A DNA stretch of 64,000 bases, taken from contig MNJR01000028.1 in the NCBI GenBank assembly GCA_001920415.1, forward strand, positions 62,001 to 126,000, given 5' to 3'. Below, piece by piece: positions 44,600-53,144 of the stretch. Below the pieces are notes generated by a model that searched no databases, had not been told where the DNA came from, and saw only the letters and a list, made by a program, of their open reading frames with translations. The translations under genes were made by a program, and so were the position numbers. The stretch's first letter is position 1. Each line of letters starts with the position of its first letter. The DNA is from Acidobacteria bacterium 13_1_20CM_3_53_8. Lineage in GTDB: Bacteria; Acidobacteriota; Blastocatellia; Pyrinomonadales; Pyrinomonadaceae.

Positions 44600-44880
44600 T
44601 GATTGCGAGGCCTCGAAGGAGCCGTTCGCTTCGTATCATTCTGAAAATTGCAGATCGTAATAAAAGAAAAGGCCGAACTCCTCATCTAGCTTTTAAATCA
44701 GAAGAGTCGGCCACAAGTACACATTACAGAAGGAACACACACAGCTTTCACGGTCTACTTGCGGCGTCCTTCGGGAACTCCCACTACCATATTCCTCTTC
44801 TCGAAGAGAAACTTAGGCTGGTAAGCACATGCCGCCTCGGGCTTTCGCCTCAGAGTTAGCCTTTATATCGGTGACGATTG
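44600..44880 (-). promoter_or_regulatory. structured leader with attenuator upstream of the subtilase
   Basis: On the minus strand the about 290 nt before the subtilase ATG fold into several hairpins: GGCTAACTC with a GAAA-capped stem and AGCCTAAG near 44830, a hairpin ttctcttcgagaa near 44800, then an intrinsic terminator (44667-44713). Terminator and start codon are 80 nt apart. The arrangement is that of a cis-regulatory leader, but I cannot assign it to a known riboswitch class, though the AUAAAGGC phrase faintly recalls c-di-GMP-I elements. Confidence 0.5.
44667..44713 (-). terminator. terminator/attenuator within the subtilase leader
   Basis: On the minus strand ggccgactcttct pairs with aggagttcggcc and is followed by TTTTCTTTTATT. 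It stands 80 nt upstream of the subtilase start codon, so transcription would end before the gene unless the hairpin is disrupted. Confidence 0.8.
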
Positions 44881-45064
44881 CTTTGAAAGATCGCAGGTGC
44901 TAACAGATGCGCACGCACGCCTCTTTTAGCGAGCGCTGTGCCAGCGCGATTAAGAATGGAATAGGGCAAAAAGCCCCAGAAACCGAGGATTCGAGAAATT
45001 TACTGTGTGGTCAGACTGACGAATCTTATCAGAATGAATGAAGCTTGAGCGGTCAAAAAGAATT

Positions 45065-45142
45065 GCGGAATGCGGATTTCGGAATGCGGATTGAAAGACA
45101 GCGAGCTTCTTATCAATCCGCATTCCGAAATCCGCATTCCGC
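45065..45142. repeat. heptamer-arm inverted repeat, GCGGAAT word (perfect 30-bp arms)
   Basis: Bases 45065-45094 are the exact reverse complement of 45113-45142. The four units in the left arm are gcggaat, gcggatt, tcggaat and gcggatt, mirrored in the right arm. The 18-nt loop aagacagcgagcttctta is purine-rich and then AGCTTCTT. It lies near the 3' end of the DUF4214 gene. Confidence 0.95.
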
Positions 45143-45146
45143 TATC

Positions 45147-45174
45147 GGTACGCCGCAGGCGGTACTGACCCGGC
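45147..45174. repeat. GTCAGTACCGCCTGCGG palindrome element (copy 2)
   Basis: ccgcaggcggtactgac (45153-45169) is the reverse complement of the 17-nt sequence that opens the palindrome inserted at 49.85 kb. It sits immediately after the perfect GCGGAAT element and before the stop codon of the DUF4214 gene, and is partly self-complementary (ggtac with gtacc). Confidence 0.7.
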
Positions 45175-45181
45175 TTCATGC

Positions 45182-47314
45182 TCACGAGCCGCAGTCAACG
45201 TTTGTGCGCGCGAGTTGTTGCCCGAACCGCTCCTGATACTCTCTGGAAGTCAGGAACGCGCAGACCATAGCGCGATATCCGCTCGCGTCCTGCGGCAGTT
45301 TTGAACTGAGTATGTTTAGCCAGAATTGGTAGCCGCCCGCGTCCGCATCACGCCTTAGATAACCGAAGTATTGCATCAAGACGAAACTGGGGTTGTATTC
45401 TCTCTGCTTGAATTCTGCAAACTCTATCACCTCGCGCATAACTTGCGAGCGCGTCGCGCCCGACTGCATCTCTTGAATCAAGTGTTGGCGCTCGGTCGTG
45501 TATGGCTTCAGGTTCGCAGTGTCCATCAGCTTGTTTACGAAATCACTGGGCGTCATTGTTGACGGGTAAGCTTGCTTGAACTCCGTGCGTGTTATCCACT
45601 CGTCGGCGAAAGACTGCTTGCTGGCCTCAAGGTTCGAGCCAGCCACAACCTTGCTTCTGTCCGAACTGAACTCCGCGAACGAGGGCTTGCGCCCCAAACT
45701 CGCTTTGTACATTCGATAGACGAAGTAGCCTGTGTCCTGAAATTCCAGTTCTATGAAGTAAGCGGCAGAGACTCCAACTCTTCTTGAGTTAATACAGTTG
45801 CGATCCGTGCCGCATTGCGTTATCTGCGAAGTCCAGTAAGAGAGACCGCCAGCGTCAGGCTCGCGTCCCAGAAAATCTCTGTAGTGTTGCGCGACGAAGA
45901 ACTGCGCGTCATTTATAGGATTAGGCGCGAGCGCGCCGAAGGCTAAGCCGCTCATAGCTTGCTGGCCTCTGCCGTCAGCAAATGCGAAGACCGCGCCGTC
46001 CTGAAGGAAGCCTGTCATGTTCGGATCAGGGAAGACATCAACCTGCGGCGCGCCGCCGTTGCCGCCCGTCGAAGTGGAATCAGCCGCGCCCGAAGCGTCT
46101 TCGATGATATAAACATTTCCCACACGATCAACCGTCATCCCGTGAAAGAAGAGATTGTTGTCTAAGGAGAGTCCGACCACAACAACTTCATCATGGTCAG
46201 CATAGCCGTCCCAGTTATCATCATAGAGCGCAAGCATCACCGCGTCGTTACCGAAGGAGTGCGAGAAGACCACGCCGCGCGAGTTCGCAGCGATGTCTAA
46301 AGGCGCATCGTTCGAGAAGCGATATGAATAGTAGGGCTTAGCATCCAGCGTGTCTGGAATGCCGTCGCCGTCTCTATCGCGCACGATGTGAATTTCGTCC
46401 AGGTCGAAATCAGCTATGAGCAGATCGTTGTTCGGGAGAAGCGCGAGCGCGTTCGCATTGTAAATCAGGTTGCTCCCGACTTTGACAAGTTCGCGCGAGC
46501 GCGTAGTGTCAAACCCGCCCGTCGTGTCGTCGCGCACAAGAAGCACCACGCCCGCCGTAGGCTCGTTGTTCGGATCGTTTCGGTCATTGTAGTTGTAGTA
46601 GCCGCTCGACGAAACGATGACAAATTCGCGCCCCTGCTTAGAGACGCCCGTTACGACCGAAGCGGCGGAAGGAAGATTGAAATCGCGGCGCAGATTGTAG
46701 GTTTGAGAGAAACCATTGTCGCGCACGAAGTCGCCGTTCGTATCGAGCGCAGTGACAAGTACGCCTATCAATTCATCATCTGTGGTTGTCGCAGTCCCTT
46801 TATTATCAACCGCCGAATAGACTTCGTAGCGCGCGCCCGAACGACCCACAGCAATATCGAACGAGCCACCAAGTGAATCGAAAGTCGTGCGCTCGTCAGC
46901 AACCATGTCGTTGTTGCGATCAACGTACTGCTCGTCCGTGCCCGCAGTTGAAGTGATGCTCAGTTGCGATGTGTGCAGCACGCGCATGAGCGGCGTGCCC
47001 GCGCCAATCAACGCTTCAGTGCTGTTCCCGTAAGAGTAAAGCTCGCGCGCAGGTGGGCGCACAGTCCTGCGCGCTTCGTCTGAATTAACGGCGCGTTCGC
47101 GCAAATCTTCGGTGCGAACGGGCGCGGTTGAATTCGGGCGTGTGCGATTTGGGCCGAAGCTTCCTTGCGCTGATACAGCACGTCGCGTGTCAGGCGTGAA
47201 CTCTTGCCCGGAAATGTTCTGCGCGTGGCTCACACTGGTGAAAGTGTTTGCGCCGAGCGCAAGGCAGATGAATGCGAGAGCGATAAGATAAATGCTAAGC
47301 CTTATGGAAAACAT
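45182..47314 (-). CDS. secreted DUF4214 domain protein with propeller-like N-terminal region
   Basis: 710 residues from ATG 47314, preceded by AAAGGAG; an upstream frame to 47437 would translate a repeat element. A signal peptide ends at about residue 34 (VSHAQ). The middle part has DRDGDGIPDTLD and other loops like those of calcium-binding propeller repeats. Three DUF4214-type segments follow near the C-terminus (HYRDFLGREPDAGGLSYWTS, then FGYLRRDADAGGYQFWLNIL and one more degenerate). DUF4214 proteins are thought to be associated with the cell surface or with glycans. Function is unknown. Confidence 0.85.
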   Translation of the reverse strand: MFSIRLSIYLIALAFICLALGANTFTSVSHAQNISGQEFTPDTRRAVSAQGSFGPNRTRPNSTAPVRTEDLRERAVNSDEARRTVRPPARELYSYGNSTEALIGAGTPLMRVLHTSQLSITSTAGTDEQYVDRNNDMVADERTTFDSLGGSFDIAVGRSGARYEVYSAVDNKGTATTTDDELIGVLVTALDTNGDFVRDNGFSQTYNLRRDFNLPSAASVVTGVSKQGREFVIVSSSGYYNYNDRNDPNNEPTAGVVLLVRDDTTGGFDTTRSRELVKVGSNLIYNANALALLPNNDLLIADFDLDEIHIVRDRDGDGIPDTLDAKPYYSYRFSNDAPLDIAANSRGVVFSHSFGNDAVMLALYDDNWDGYADHDEVVVVGLSLDNNLFFHGMTVDRVGNVYIIEDASGAADSTSTGGNGGAPQVDVFPDPNMTGFLQDGAVFAFADGRGQQAMSGLAFGALAPNPINDAQFFVAQHYRDFLGREPDAGGLSYWTSQITQCGTDRNCINSRRVGVSAAYFIELEFQDTGYFVYRMYKASLGRKPSFAEFSSDRSKVVAGSNLEASKQSFADEWITRTEFKQAYPSTMTPSDFVNKLMDTANLKPYTTERQHLIQEMQSGATRSQVMREVIEFAEFKQREYNPSFVLMQYFGYLRRDADAGGYQFWLNILSSKLPQDASGYRAMVCAFLTSREYQERFGQQLARTNVDCGS

Positions 47315-47330
47315 TTGAAGAACTCCTTTC

Positions 47331-47485
47331 GGAATTGCGGAATGCGGAATTCGGATTGCGGATTGAAAGCTCGGATTTGAGATTTGAAATTTCAAATTTG
47401 AAATTTCAGATTTGAAATCCCAGATTAAAGAATTCAATCCTTCTCTTAAATCCGCAATCCGAAATCCGCATTCCGCAATTTCTCC
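47331..47485. repeat. heptamer-arm inverted repeat, GCGGAAT outer with GATTTGA inner
   Basis: The outer left arm 47331-47364 is made of gcggaat/tcggatt units and the outer right arm 47448-47485 is their reverse complement. The inner part is itself palindromic, with units gatttga, aatttca and aatttga. It contains cagattaaagaattc and ccttctctt, shared with the element at 15.36-15.45 kb. It lies between the DUF4214 and FecR genes, 16 nt from the ATG of the former. Confidence 0.88.
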
Positions 47486-49588
47486 TTAACGCCTGCCGTC
47501 TCGTTGCTCCCTGTTTTCAGGGGAGCGCGCTGGCGGATGAGCAGGCTGCTGTCGCTCTTCGCGCTGCTCGTGCTGCGGAGCGGGATGAGATTCGGGCTGC
47601 TCGTGTCGCTGCGGCGGAGGCTCTTGATGCTGCGGCTCAGGTCGCTGCGGTGGCGGCTCTTCGCGTCGCGGCTCTGTGTGCGTCGGCGGTTCGGACGTTC
47701 GCGCCGGAGGCTCATGCCGTTCGGGAGGAGCGGCTGGCCTTTCGGGTCGCTCAGGCCGCTCGTAGTGCGGTGACTCCTCGCCAGGCGAGACGGGGCGCGG
47801 TCGCTCCGCAGGCGCAGTTCTTCTCTCACGCGGTCGCTCATTCTCGTCCGAAGGCGTCGCAGGACGCTCTGGCGTATAAGATGGCCGCTCCGGTCTTATG
47901 ACACGCGAAGGCGCGCCCTCGTTCCCGCCAGCGTTTCTTTCACCGCCGCGTTCAGCAGGAGGACGAGCAATGGTGCGCGTGGGACGCTCGACCGCTCCAG
48001 TCGGTCTATACGCTCCTGCGCCCACAGGTCTGTCCGTTCCCGCTTCAGCGCCGCCCGAAGCGTTTCCGATTCTGGGAGCGACGCGCGGCTCGCGCCCTTG
48101 AAATAGACGCTCGCGCCGCAGGCCTTCGTCGAGCGCTCGGCCAGGCGCGCGCGCTGCCGCACCTGTTGCGCGCTCCGGCAGAGTCTGAACGATTGATGGT
48201 GCTGGACGTGTCGGCAAATTGCGCGCGGGTCTGGCTGCGCCAGCGGAAGAGTTTGCATCGCCTTCAACCGGCGAGACAGGAAGGCGTCCGCGCACAGGTT
48301 CGCTCGTAATCGCGCGCCTTGCTATGTCGGCTGTAGCCGGTTGAACTCGCGCGGCCTCTGTTCCGAACTCGCGCGCGGGCGCTGTCGTCACTGCGCGAAG
48401 ATAAGCAGGATTGGTGCGCTGCAAGCCTGCTATCTCGCCAGAGCGCAAAGGCGTCAGACGATCAGGCGCGCGACGTTGAAAGTTTCGCGCGTAAGGATCG
48501 TGCTGGTTGTACGAGAGCGGATACCACGCTATGTGATTTCCGTGAGAAGTCCCTACGTTGACGAACACTACGAGCGCAGGACGCCAGAAGCTTCTATGCG
48601 AGTAGTAATGGTGATAACTGTGCGGCGTCCAGCACCAGTAATTGTTGTAGTAAACCCAGCGACCGTAGTGATAAGGCGCCCAGCCCCAAGGCTCGTCTCC
48701 AACCCAAGTCCATCCGTAAGGCGGACACCACGTCCAGCGACCATAGCGGTACGGTGCCCAATCGTAATAGTTGTTGATAACCGTCACGTGCGGGCGCCAA
48801 ATCCATCCGTAGTCGTTCACGTAAACCCAGTTGCCGTAGGCGTCCAAATCTTCTGCGCCCCAGATGTAATCATCATAGTAGCGATTGTCGTATCGCAGAC
48901 GTTGCGAAAGATAGTGCTCGCGTTCCCTGACCCAATCGTCCCAGTAATCTAATGAAGGCGCGCTAGTGATGTCCCAATCGCCGTCCGAATTAACGTAAGC
49001 TAAGAACTCCGCGCGCCGACCGTCGCGCAGGGTGAAACCGGAAGTTTCGGAATAGATTCGAGCGCGCCCGCCATCTCGCGTAGTTACGCTCACGCGACCT
49101 TCGTGCGTTACGTCTAGACGATAAAGCCCCTGCGTCTCTGCTGCTATGGTCGTGCCGGGCGCATCAACTTCAAAATATTCATGCTCGCGGTCAAAGCGCG
49201 CTAAACGTATGCTCGCCGTTCCTTCTGGAAGACTTAAAGCGAGGCCTTCATCGCGCAAGGTCACTATGCGAAGAACTGAATCCTCGCCCACGCGCACGAA
49301 GTTTTTTGAATCAATCTGAATCTCCACGCGCGCGTCATGAGCGGTTGCGAGCGCATCGCCTTCGACCATTGGATAATTCAGAGTCGCGCGCTCCCAGTTC
49401 TGGCCGCCCGCGCGCTTTAATTGAACGTCGCCGCGAATAAGGCTTATACGCACGACACGCGCGTGCACGTCATACTCGTCGGCGTAGTCTTCATCATTAT
49501 TGTTCATCGCGGCGAACGTCAGATTGCTTGAAAGCAGAACTATCAGGAGAGAGAGAAGAGCAATGGACAAGAGTTTGGTGTAACGCAT
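47486..49588 (-). CDS. exported FecR-like / DUF6600 protein with Pro/Arg-rich tail
   Basis: 700 residues. A signal peptide spans about residues 1-27 (MRYTKLL start, ending FAA). Residues 45-150 resemble FecR (RVVRISLIRGDVQLKRAGG), including a typical EGDAL turn. A Trp/Tyr-rich repeat region follows (about 215-340, with GWIWRPHV, then YDWAPYRYGRWTWCPPYGW), the DUF6600 pattern. The last 300 residues are Pro/Arg/Glu-rich and probably unstructured. Such proteins are common in Acidobacteriota and thought to face the outside; the role is unknown. Confidence 0.85.
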   Translation of the reverse strand: MRYTKLLSIALLSLLIVLLSSNLTFAAMNNNDEDYADEYDVHARVVRISLIRGDVQLKRAGGQNWERATLNYPMVEGDALATAHDARVEIQIDSKNFVRVGEDSVLRIVTLRDEGLALSLPEGTASIRLARFDREHEYFEVDAPGTTIAAETQGLYRLDVTHEGRVSVTTRDGGRARIYSETSGFTLRDGRRAEFLAYVNSDGDWDITSAPSLDYWDDWVREREHYLSQRLRYDNRYYDDYIWGAEDLDAYGNWVYVNDYGWIWRPHVTVINNYYDWAPYRYGRWTWCPPYGWTWVGDEPWGWAPYHYGRWVYYNNYWCWTPHSYHHYYSHRSFWRPALVVFVNVGTSHGNHIAWYPLSYNQHDPYARNFQRRAPDRLTPLRSGEIAGLQRTNPAYLRAVTTAPAREFGTEAARVQPATADIARRAITSEPVRGRLPVSPVEGDANSSAGAARPARNLPTRPAPSIVQTLPERATGAAARAPGRALDEGLRRERLFQGREPRVAPRIGNASGGAEAGTDRPVGAGAYRPTGAVERPTRTIARPPAERGGERNAGGNEGAPSRVIRPERPSYTPERPATPSDENERPRERRTAPAERPRPVSPGEESPHYERPERPERPAAPPERHEPPARTSEPPTHTEPRREEPPPQRPEPQHQEPPPQRHEQPESHPAPQHEQREERQQPAHPPARSPENREQRDGRR

Positions 49589-49666
49589 GATGCGTGCTCC
49601 TTTTTTGAGAATCTAACAAGGGGATGTGGATCGCCCAATTCGGAAGACGCGCCGAAGAGAACAAGT

Positions 49667-49706
49667 GTTAACGCGGCCTCCGTCAAGAGTCTTCAGAGGC
49701 GTTAAC
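49667..49706. other. hairpin upstream of the FecR gene
   Basis: gttaacgcggcctc (49667-49680) pairs with gaggcgttaac (49696-49706), with a two-base bulge and a 15-nt loop. It lies 80 nt upstream of the gene's ATG on the minus strand and could be part of its leader. The rest of 49589-49762 holds nothing further. Confidence 0.5.
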
Positions 49707-49762
49707 GAGCGAGGGGTCGTTGAAGCTCTTCGCTCAGGCGCGAGAGCAAAGCGTGTGCCTGT

Positions 49763-49931
49763 AAGAACAGTTTTCAGTTTTTAGTTTTCAGTTTTCAGAA
49801 AGAAGAGCGAACAGGCTTTTATAGCGGTTCTCACTTGAATGCGACTCATGTCAGTACCGCCTGCGGTAGCGGGCGGGTCGTAGCCGCACCGATACCCGCC
49901 CGCTACCGCAGGCAACTGAAAACTGTTTTTA
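49763..49931. repeat. heptamer element disrupted by a second palindrome
   Basis: The left part (49763-49822) is nearly identical (one base indel over 60 nt) to the left part of the 4.37-kb element. Where the right arm should start, 92 nt of other DNA follow. That DNA contains a perfect 20-bp stem, 49860-49879 against 49895-49914, with a 15-nt loop. Only aactgaaaactgttttt (49915-49931) remains of the right arm. The palindrome is headed by gtcagtaccgcctgcgg, also found at 45.15 kb. A second element has therefore replaced or entered the first. Confidence 0.85.
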
Positions 49932-50003
49932 CGCGAGATGGTGCAGGCGCGGCACTATATCGTGCGCGGCGGGCGAGAAATCATGTTGGGAATTTTTCGT
50001 AAC

Positions 50004-53000
50004 TTATCTTGAATCACTGATGAGAACAGCGTCTCGTATGACGGTGCCGCGCGTGCAGGCTAACGTGTGTCCGTCGCGCGAATAGTTGAATGTGTTCATC
50101 AGGTATTCGGTAAAATTGGTCAACTGTTTTGGCGCGCTTCCGTCTAGCGGCTGGCTCCAGATGTTCGTCACGTTATTTTTAGTAGCGGTGTAGAGCAGCG
50201 AGCGCCCGTCCTGCGACCAGCGCAGAGTGACCCCTATGGCAGCGCTCGGCGGTATCTCGAAAGTTTTGATGGGTGCGCCGCCATCGAATGATATGACTGC
50301 GATCTTATTCGGCGGCGCGTTGATCGTCGCCTGAATGTTGGCGCGTTCTGGATACAGGTAGGCTATGAATTTGCCGTCGGGCGAGACTACGGGCGCTGCG
50401 GCATGGCTGTCCGAGACTTGGACAGGGTCGCCGCCTTCGACAGCCACTTTCCAGAGCGTGAGCTTGCCGGAGGAGTGGAGCGAGGAGTAAAGCACCCACT
50501 GGCTATCTGGGGAAAAGCTGGGCAGCAAGTCCACGAAGCCGCTCGTCAAATGTTTCGGGTTGCTCCCGTCCGAGTTGATGCGCCAGAGATTGCGCTTACT
50601 CTCTCTTACGGAAGAGAAGACTATGTAGCGCCCGTCGGGTGAAACCACAGGGGCGCGCGCGTCAGCGCCCCTAGTCAACTGCTTACGGTTGTTCCCGTCG
50701 GCATCTATTATCCAGAGGTCGGCCACGCCATTCGTGTTCGCGTCAAAGACTATGCGCCCGTCGGGCGTCCAGGATGTGCTGTCGTCTCCGCTGCCCACGT
50801 AGGCCACACCCGTCGGAAGCTTGACGGCGCGTGCGGCGTCGCCTTCGGGTGCGACCCAAACATCCGATAGCAGGCTTAGCTGTATAGTGACGAACTTGCT
50901 GTAGTCAGCCGTGAAGCTGAGCGAACGGTAGATGTTCAGGTCATTGGTTATCTGGCGCTCGCGCCCTTCCGGGTAGGAGAGAAACCAGACCTGTGCGTCC
51001 GGCATTTCAGGGCTGCGCGCTATCAAGACAAGCCCGCTCATGTCAGGCATCCATTCGACGCGGCCAATGTGAGGCCAGGTGTGTGGCGAAAGTTCCTGCT
51101 CCGTTCTATCCGCAACGCGCACCGCTATTATGCTGTCGCTTGCTATAGACTTAACCAAGGCGCACGCGACAATCTGGCCGTCAGGCGACCAGGACGGGCC
51201 TGTGAATGAATTAGGAAAGAAGAATTCGGGCGGCTTGCGCGCGGCTAGCTCCTGCTCGTTTGTGCCGTCAACGTTAGCTATAAAAAGTCCGCTCTCTCCC
51301 GGATTAGGAAAGTCTCCACGTATGAAAGCAAGGCGTTTTCCGTCGGGCGAAAAACTGACGGGGCTGTCTATCTTTTCGAGCACCTTAAGAGGTGTGCCGC
51401 CGAGCACAGGTATGCGATAGAGCACGCCTATGTCTGCGCCGCTATTACCCCTGGTTATGTAGTAAAGGTCGTTGCCGTCGCGCGAGAACGTCACTCCGTA
51501 GTAAGCGACCTGCGCCGGAGGAATTATCTGCGTGTCGTTTGTGGCGCTCACCTGTCTTATCCATAGGCTCTGCTTTCCGGCATCGCTCAGGATGTAGACC
51601 AAATATTTTCCGTCCGGCGAGATGGCCGCATGAATCGCTTTGCCCGTATTGGTGAGCCTTGTTATCTTCATCGTCTGAAAATAGGCGACCCGCCCTGTTC
51701 GATTCATAAACTTGTAGAGGCCGAACGAGGCTGCGGCCACCGCGACGCCGAGCGCAACTAGGACAAGAACGACTCCCGTCTTATGGCGACGAAACTCAAG
51801 GCTTAGGGCAGCACTGAGCGCGTTTGTAGTCCCCTTAATCTCGTCGGTTGTCGCTGCTGCTTCGTCCGCAGTAACGCTTTGAGGAAGATTCGTACGGTTT
51901 GCGGTCTCGCTGCGTACGTTCGGCGTGACTGAATGCTCCAGCTTAGCTTCAAAGTCCCGCTCTTCTTTCAAGCTCTTCAAATCTAGCAGCAAGTCTTTAA
52001 CGACTTGATAGCGCTTCTCACGATCTTTCCGAAGAGCTTTAGTTACTATGCGCGCCAACTCTGCCGGGACTTCGGGCGACACTTGCGAAAGAGGCTGTGG
52101 CTCTATCTTTAATATAGAAGCGATTAGATCGCTAGGCGTCTCGCCCTCGAAAGGCTGATGACCCGCCAGCATCTCATAAATCACAACGCCAAGACTGAAG
52201 ATGTCTGTGCGAGCATCAATCGCCTGGCCTCTGGCCTGCTCAGGCGACATGTACGCGGCAGTTCCCATGACAAGCCCCGAAGCCGTGTTGACCTTCATGC
52301 GCGTGAGCGCTTCTCCGTCCAACGTGGCGCGCGGCGTTTCCATCAGCTTTGCCAGACCGAAATCTAAAATCTTAACGATGTGGTCGCGCCGACGGAGCAT
52401 TATGTTCTCAGGTTTGATGTCGCGATGAATTATTCCAGCCTCGTGCGCAGCCGCCAGAGCATCAGCGACCTGAATAGATATGTTCAGGACATCGTCAATG
52501 CTGAGCGGCGAGCGCGCGGCGCGCTGTCGAAGTGTCTCGCCTTCTACGTACTCGGTCGCAATGAATCTGGTCGAGTCAACTTCGCCGATCTCGTAGATTG
52601 TAAGAATGTTCGGATGGTTAAGAGCAGAGGCCGAGCGCGCTTCTTGCTCGAATCTTCTCAGGCGATTCATATCTTTTGAGAAGGACGACGGCAGAAGTTT
52701 CAGCGCAACCTTGCGCCCCAATTTTTTATCCTGTGCCAGATAGACTTCGCCCATTCCGCCACGCCCAAGCGTGGACAAGACTTCATAAGAACCGATCTCT
52801 TGACCGGCTTTCAAATCCGCTTGCTGCTCCACTATCAACTCTGCCGCAACTTCGTAAGCAGGAGAGTCAATGAAACTCCCCATCTGCTCATGAGAGCGTA
52901 TGAGCGATTCCACCTCGCTGCGCAGTGCAACGTTTCCGCGACAAGCTTCGTCAAGAAAAGCTGCGCGCTTCAGCGGCTCGCGCTCAATCGCCGAGTGAAA

Positions 53001-53036
53001 AATCTCTTTGACCTTTTGCCAACGCTCAGGGGTCAT
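50004..53036 (-). CDS. Ser/Thr protein kinase with TolB/PD40 propeller (1 of 3)
   Basis: 1010 residues. Residues 1-70 ([15 protein letters not shown], then [11 protein letters not shown]) are a conserved N-terminal segment also present in the other two copies. The kinase domain spans about 84-345: VAIK-type K113, HRD at 204-206 and DFG at 225-227, all present. One transmembrane helix follows (about 424-444). The extracytoplasmic part is a PD40/WD40-like propeller with SPDGK-type loops. The kinase is probably active and would signal from an envelope stimulus to a cytoplasmic target. The ATG directly abuts a heptamer element. Ends in a different tail from copies 2 and 3. Confidence 0.93.
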   Translation of the reverse strand: MTPERWQKVKEIFHSAIEREPLKRAAFLDEACRGNVALRSEVESLIRSHEQMGSFIDSPAYEVAAELIVEQQADLKAGQEIGSYEVLSTLGRGGMGEVYLAQDKKLGRKVALKLLPSSFSKDMNRLRRFEQEARSASALNHPNILTIYEIGEVDSTRFIATEYVEGETLRQRAARSPLSIDDVLNISIQVADALAAAHEAGIIHRDIKPENIMLRRRDHIVKILDFGLAKLMETPRATLDGEALTRMKVNTASGLVMGTAAYMSPEQARGQAIDARTDIFSLGVVIYEMLAGHQPFEGETPSDLIASILKIEPQPLSQVSPEVPAELARIVTKALRKDREKRYQVVKDLLLDLKSLKEERDFEAKLEHSVTPNVRSETANRTNLPQSVTADEAAATTDEIKGTTNALSAALSLEFRRHKTGVVLVLVALGVAVAAASFGLYKFMNRTGRVAYFQTMKITRLTNTGKAIHAAISPDGKYLVYILSDAGKQSLWIRQVSATNDTQIIPPAQVAYYGVTFSRDGNDLYYITRGNSGADIGVLYRIPVLGGTPLKVLEKIDSPVSFSPDGKRLAFIRGDFPNPGESGLFIANVDGTNEQELAARKPPEFFFPNSFTGPSWSPDGQIVACALVKSIASDSIIAVRVADRTEQELSPHTWPHIGRVEWMPDMSGLVLIARSPEMPDAQVWFLSYPEGRERQITNDLNIYRSLSFTADYSKFVTIQLSLLSDVWVAPEGDAARAVKLPTGVAYVGSGDDSTSWTPDGRIVFDANTNGVADLWIIDADGNNRKQLTRGADARAPVVSPDGRYIVFSSVRESKRNLWRINSDGSNPKHLTSGFVDLLPSFSPDSQWVLYSSLHSSGKLTLWKVAVEGGDPVQVSDSHAAAPVVSPDGKFIAYLYPERANIQATINAPPNKIAVISFDGGAPIKTFEIPPSAAIGVTLRWSQDGRSLLYTATKNNVTNIWSQPLDGSAPKQLTNFTEYLMNTFNYSRDGHTLACTRGTVIRDAVLISDSR

Positions 53037-53037
53037 A

Positions 53038-53139
53038 AAACAGTTTTTAGTTTTCAGTTTTTAGTTTTCAGTTGGTATGTAATCAGCAAAGCTCTTCGCT
53101 TTTTCTGAAAACTGAAAACCAAAAACTGAAAACTGTTCT
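53038..53139. repeat. heptamer-arm inverted repeat, AGTTTTC word (copy 5)
   Basis: Left arm 53041-53073 and right arm 53105-53135 each hold four units. The arms match imperfectly, as the order of unit variants differs. The loop contains aatcagcaaagctcttcgct. It fills the gap between kinase 1 and the stop codon of kinase 2: it starts 1-2 nt from the start codon of the former and ends 6 nt from the stop of the latter. Confidence 0.9.
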
Positions 53140-53144
53140 CATCC

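Noticed and set aside
44810-44880. A c-di-GMP-I (GEMM) riboswitch upstream of the subtilase.
   Set aside because: Only the AUAAAGGC phrase and a GAAA-capped stem agree; the GACGCAAAGCC part of the consensus is missing.
53037-53144. A CRISPR array was considered for the short tandem units.
   Set aside because: Units are 7 nt, have no unique spacers, and are arranged as inverted arms; no cas gene is present.
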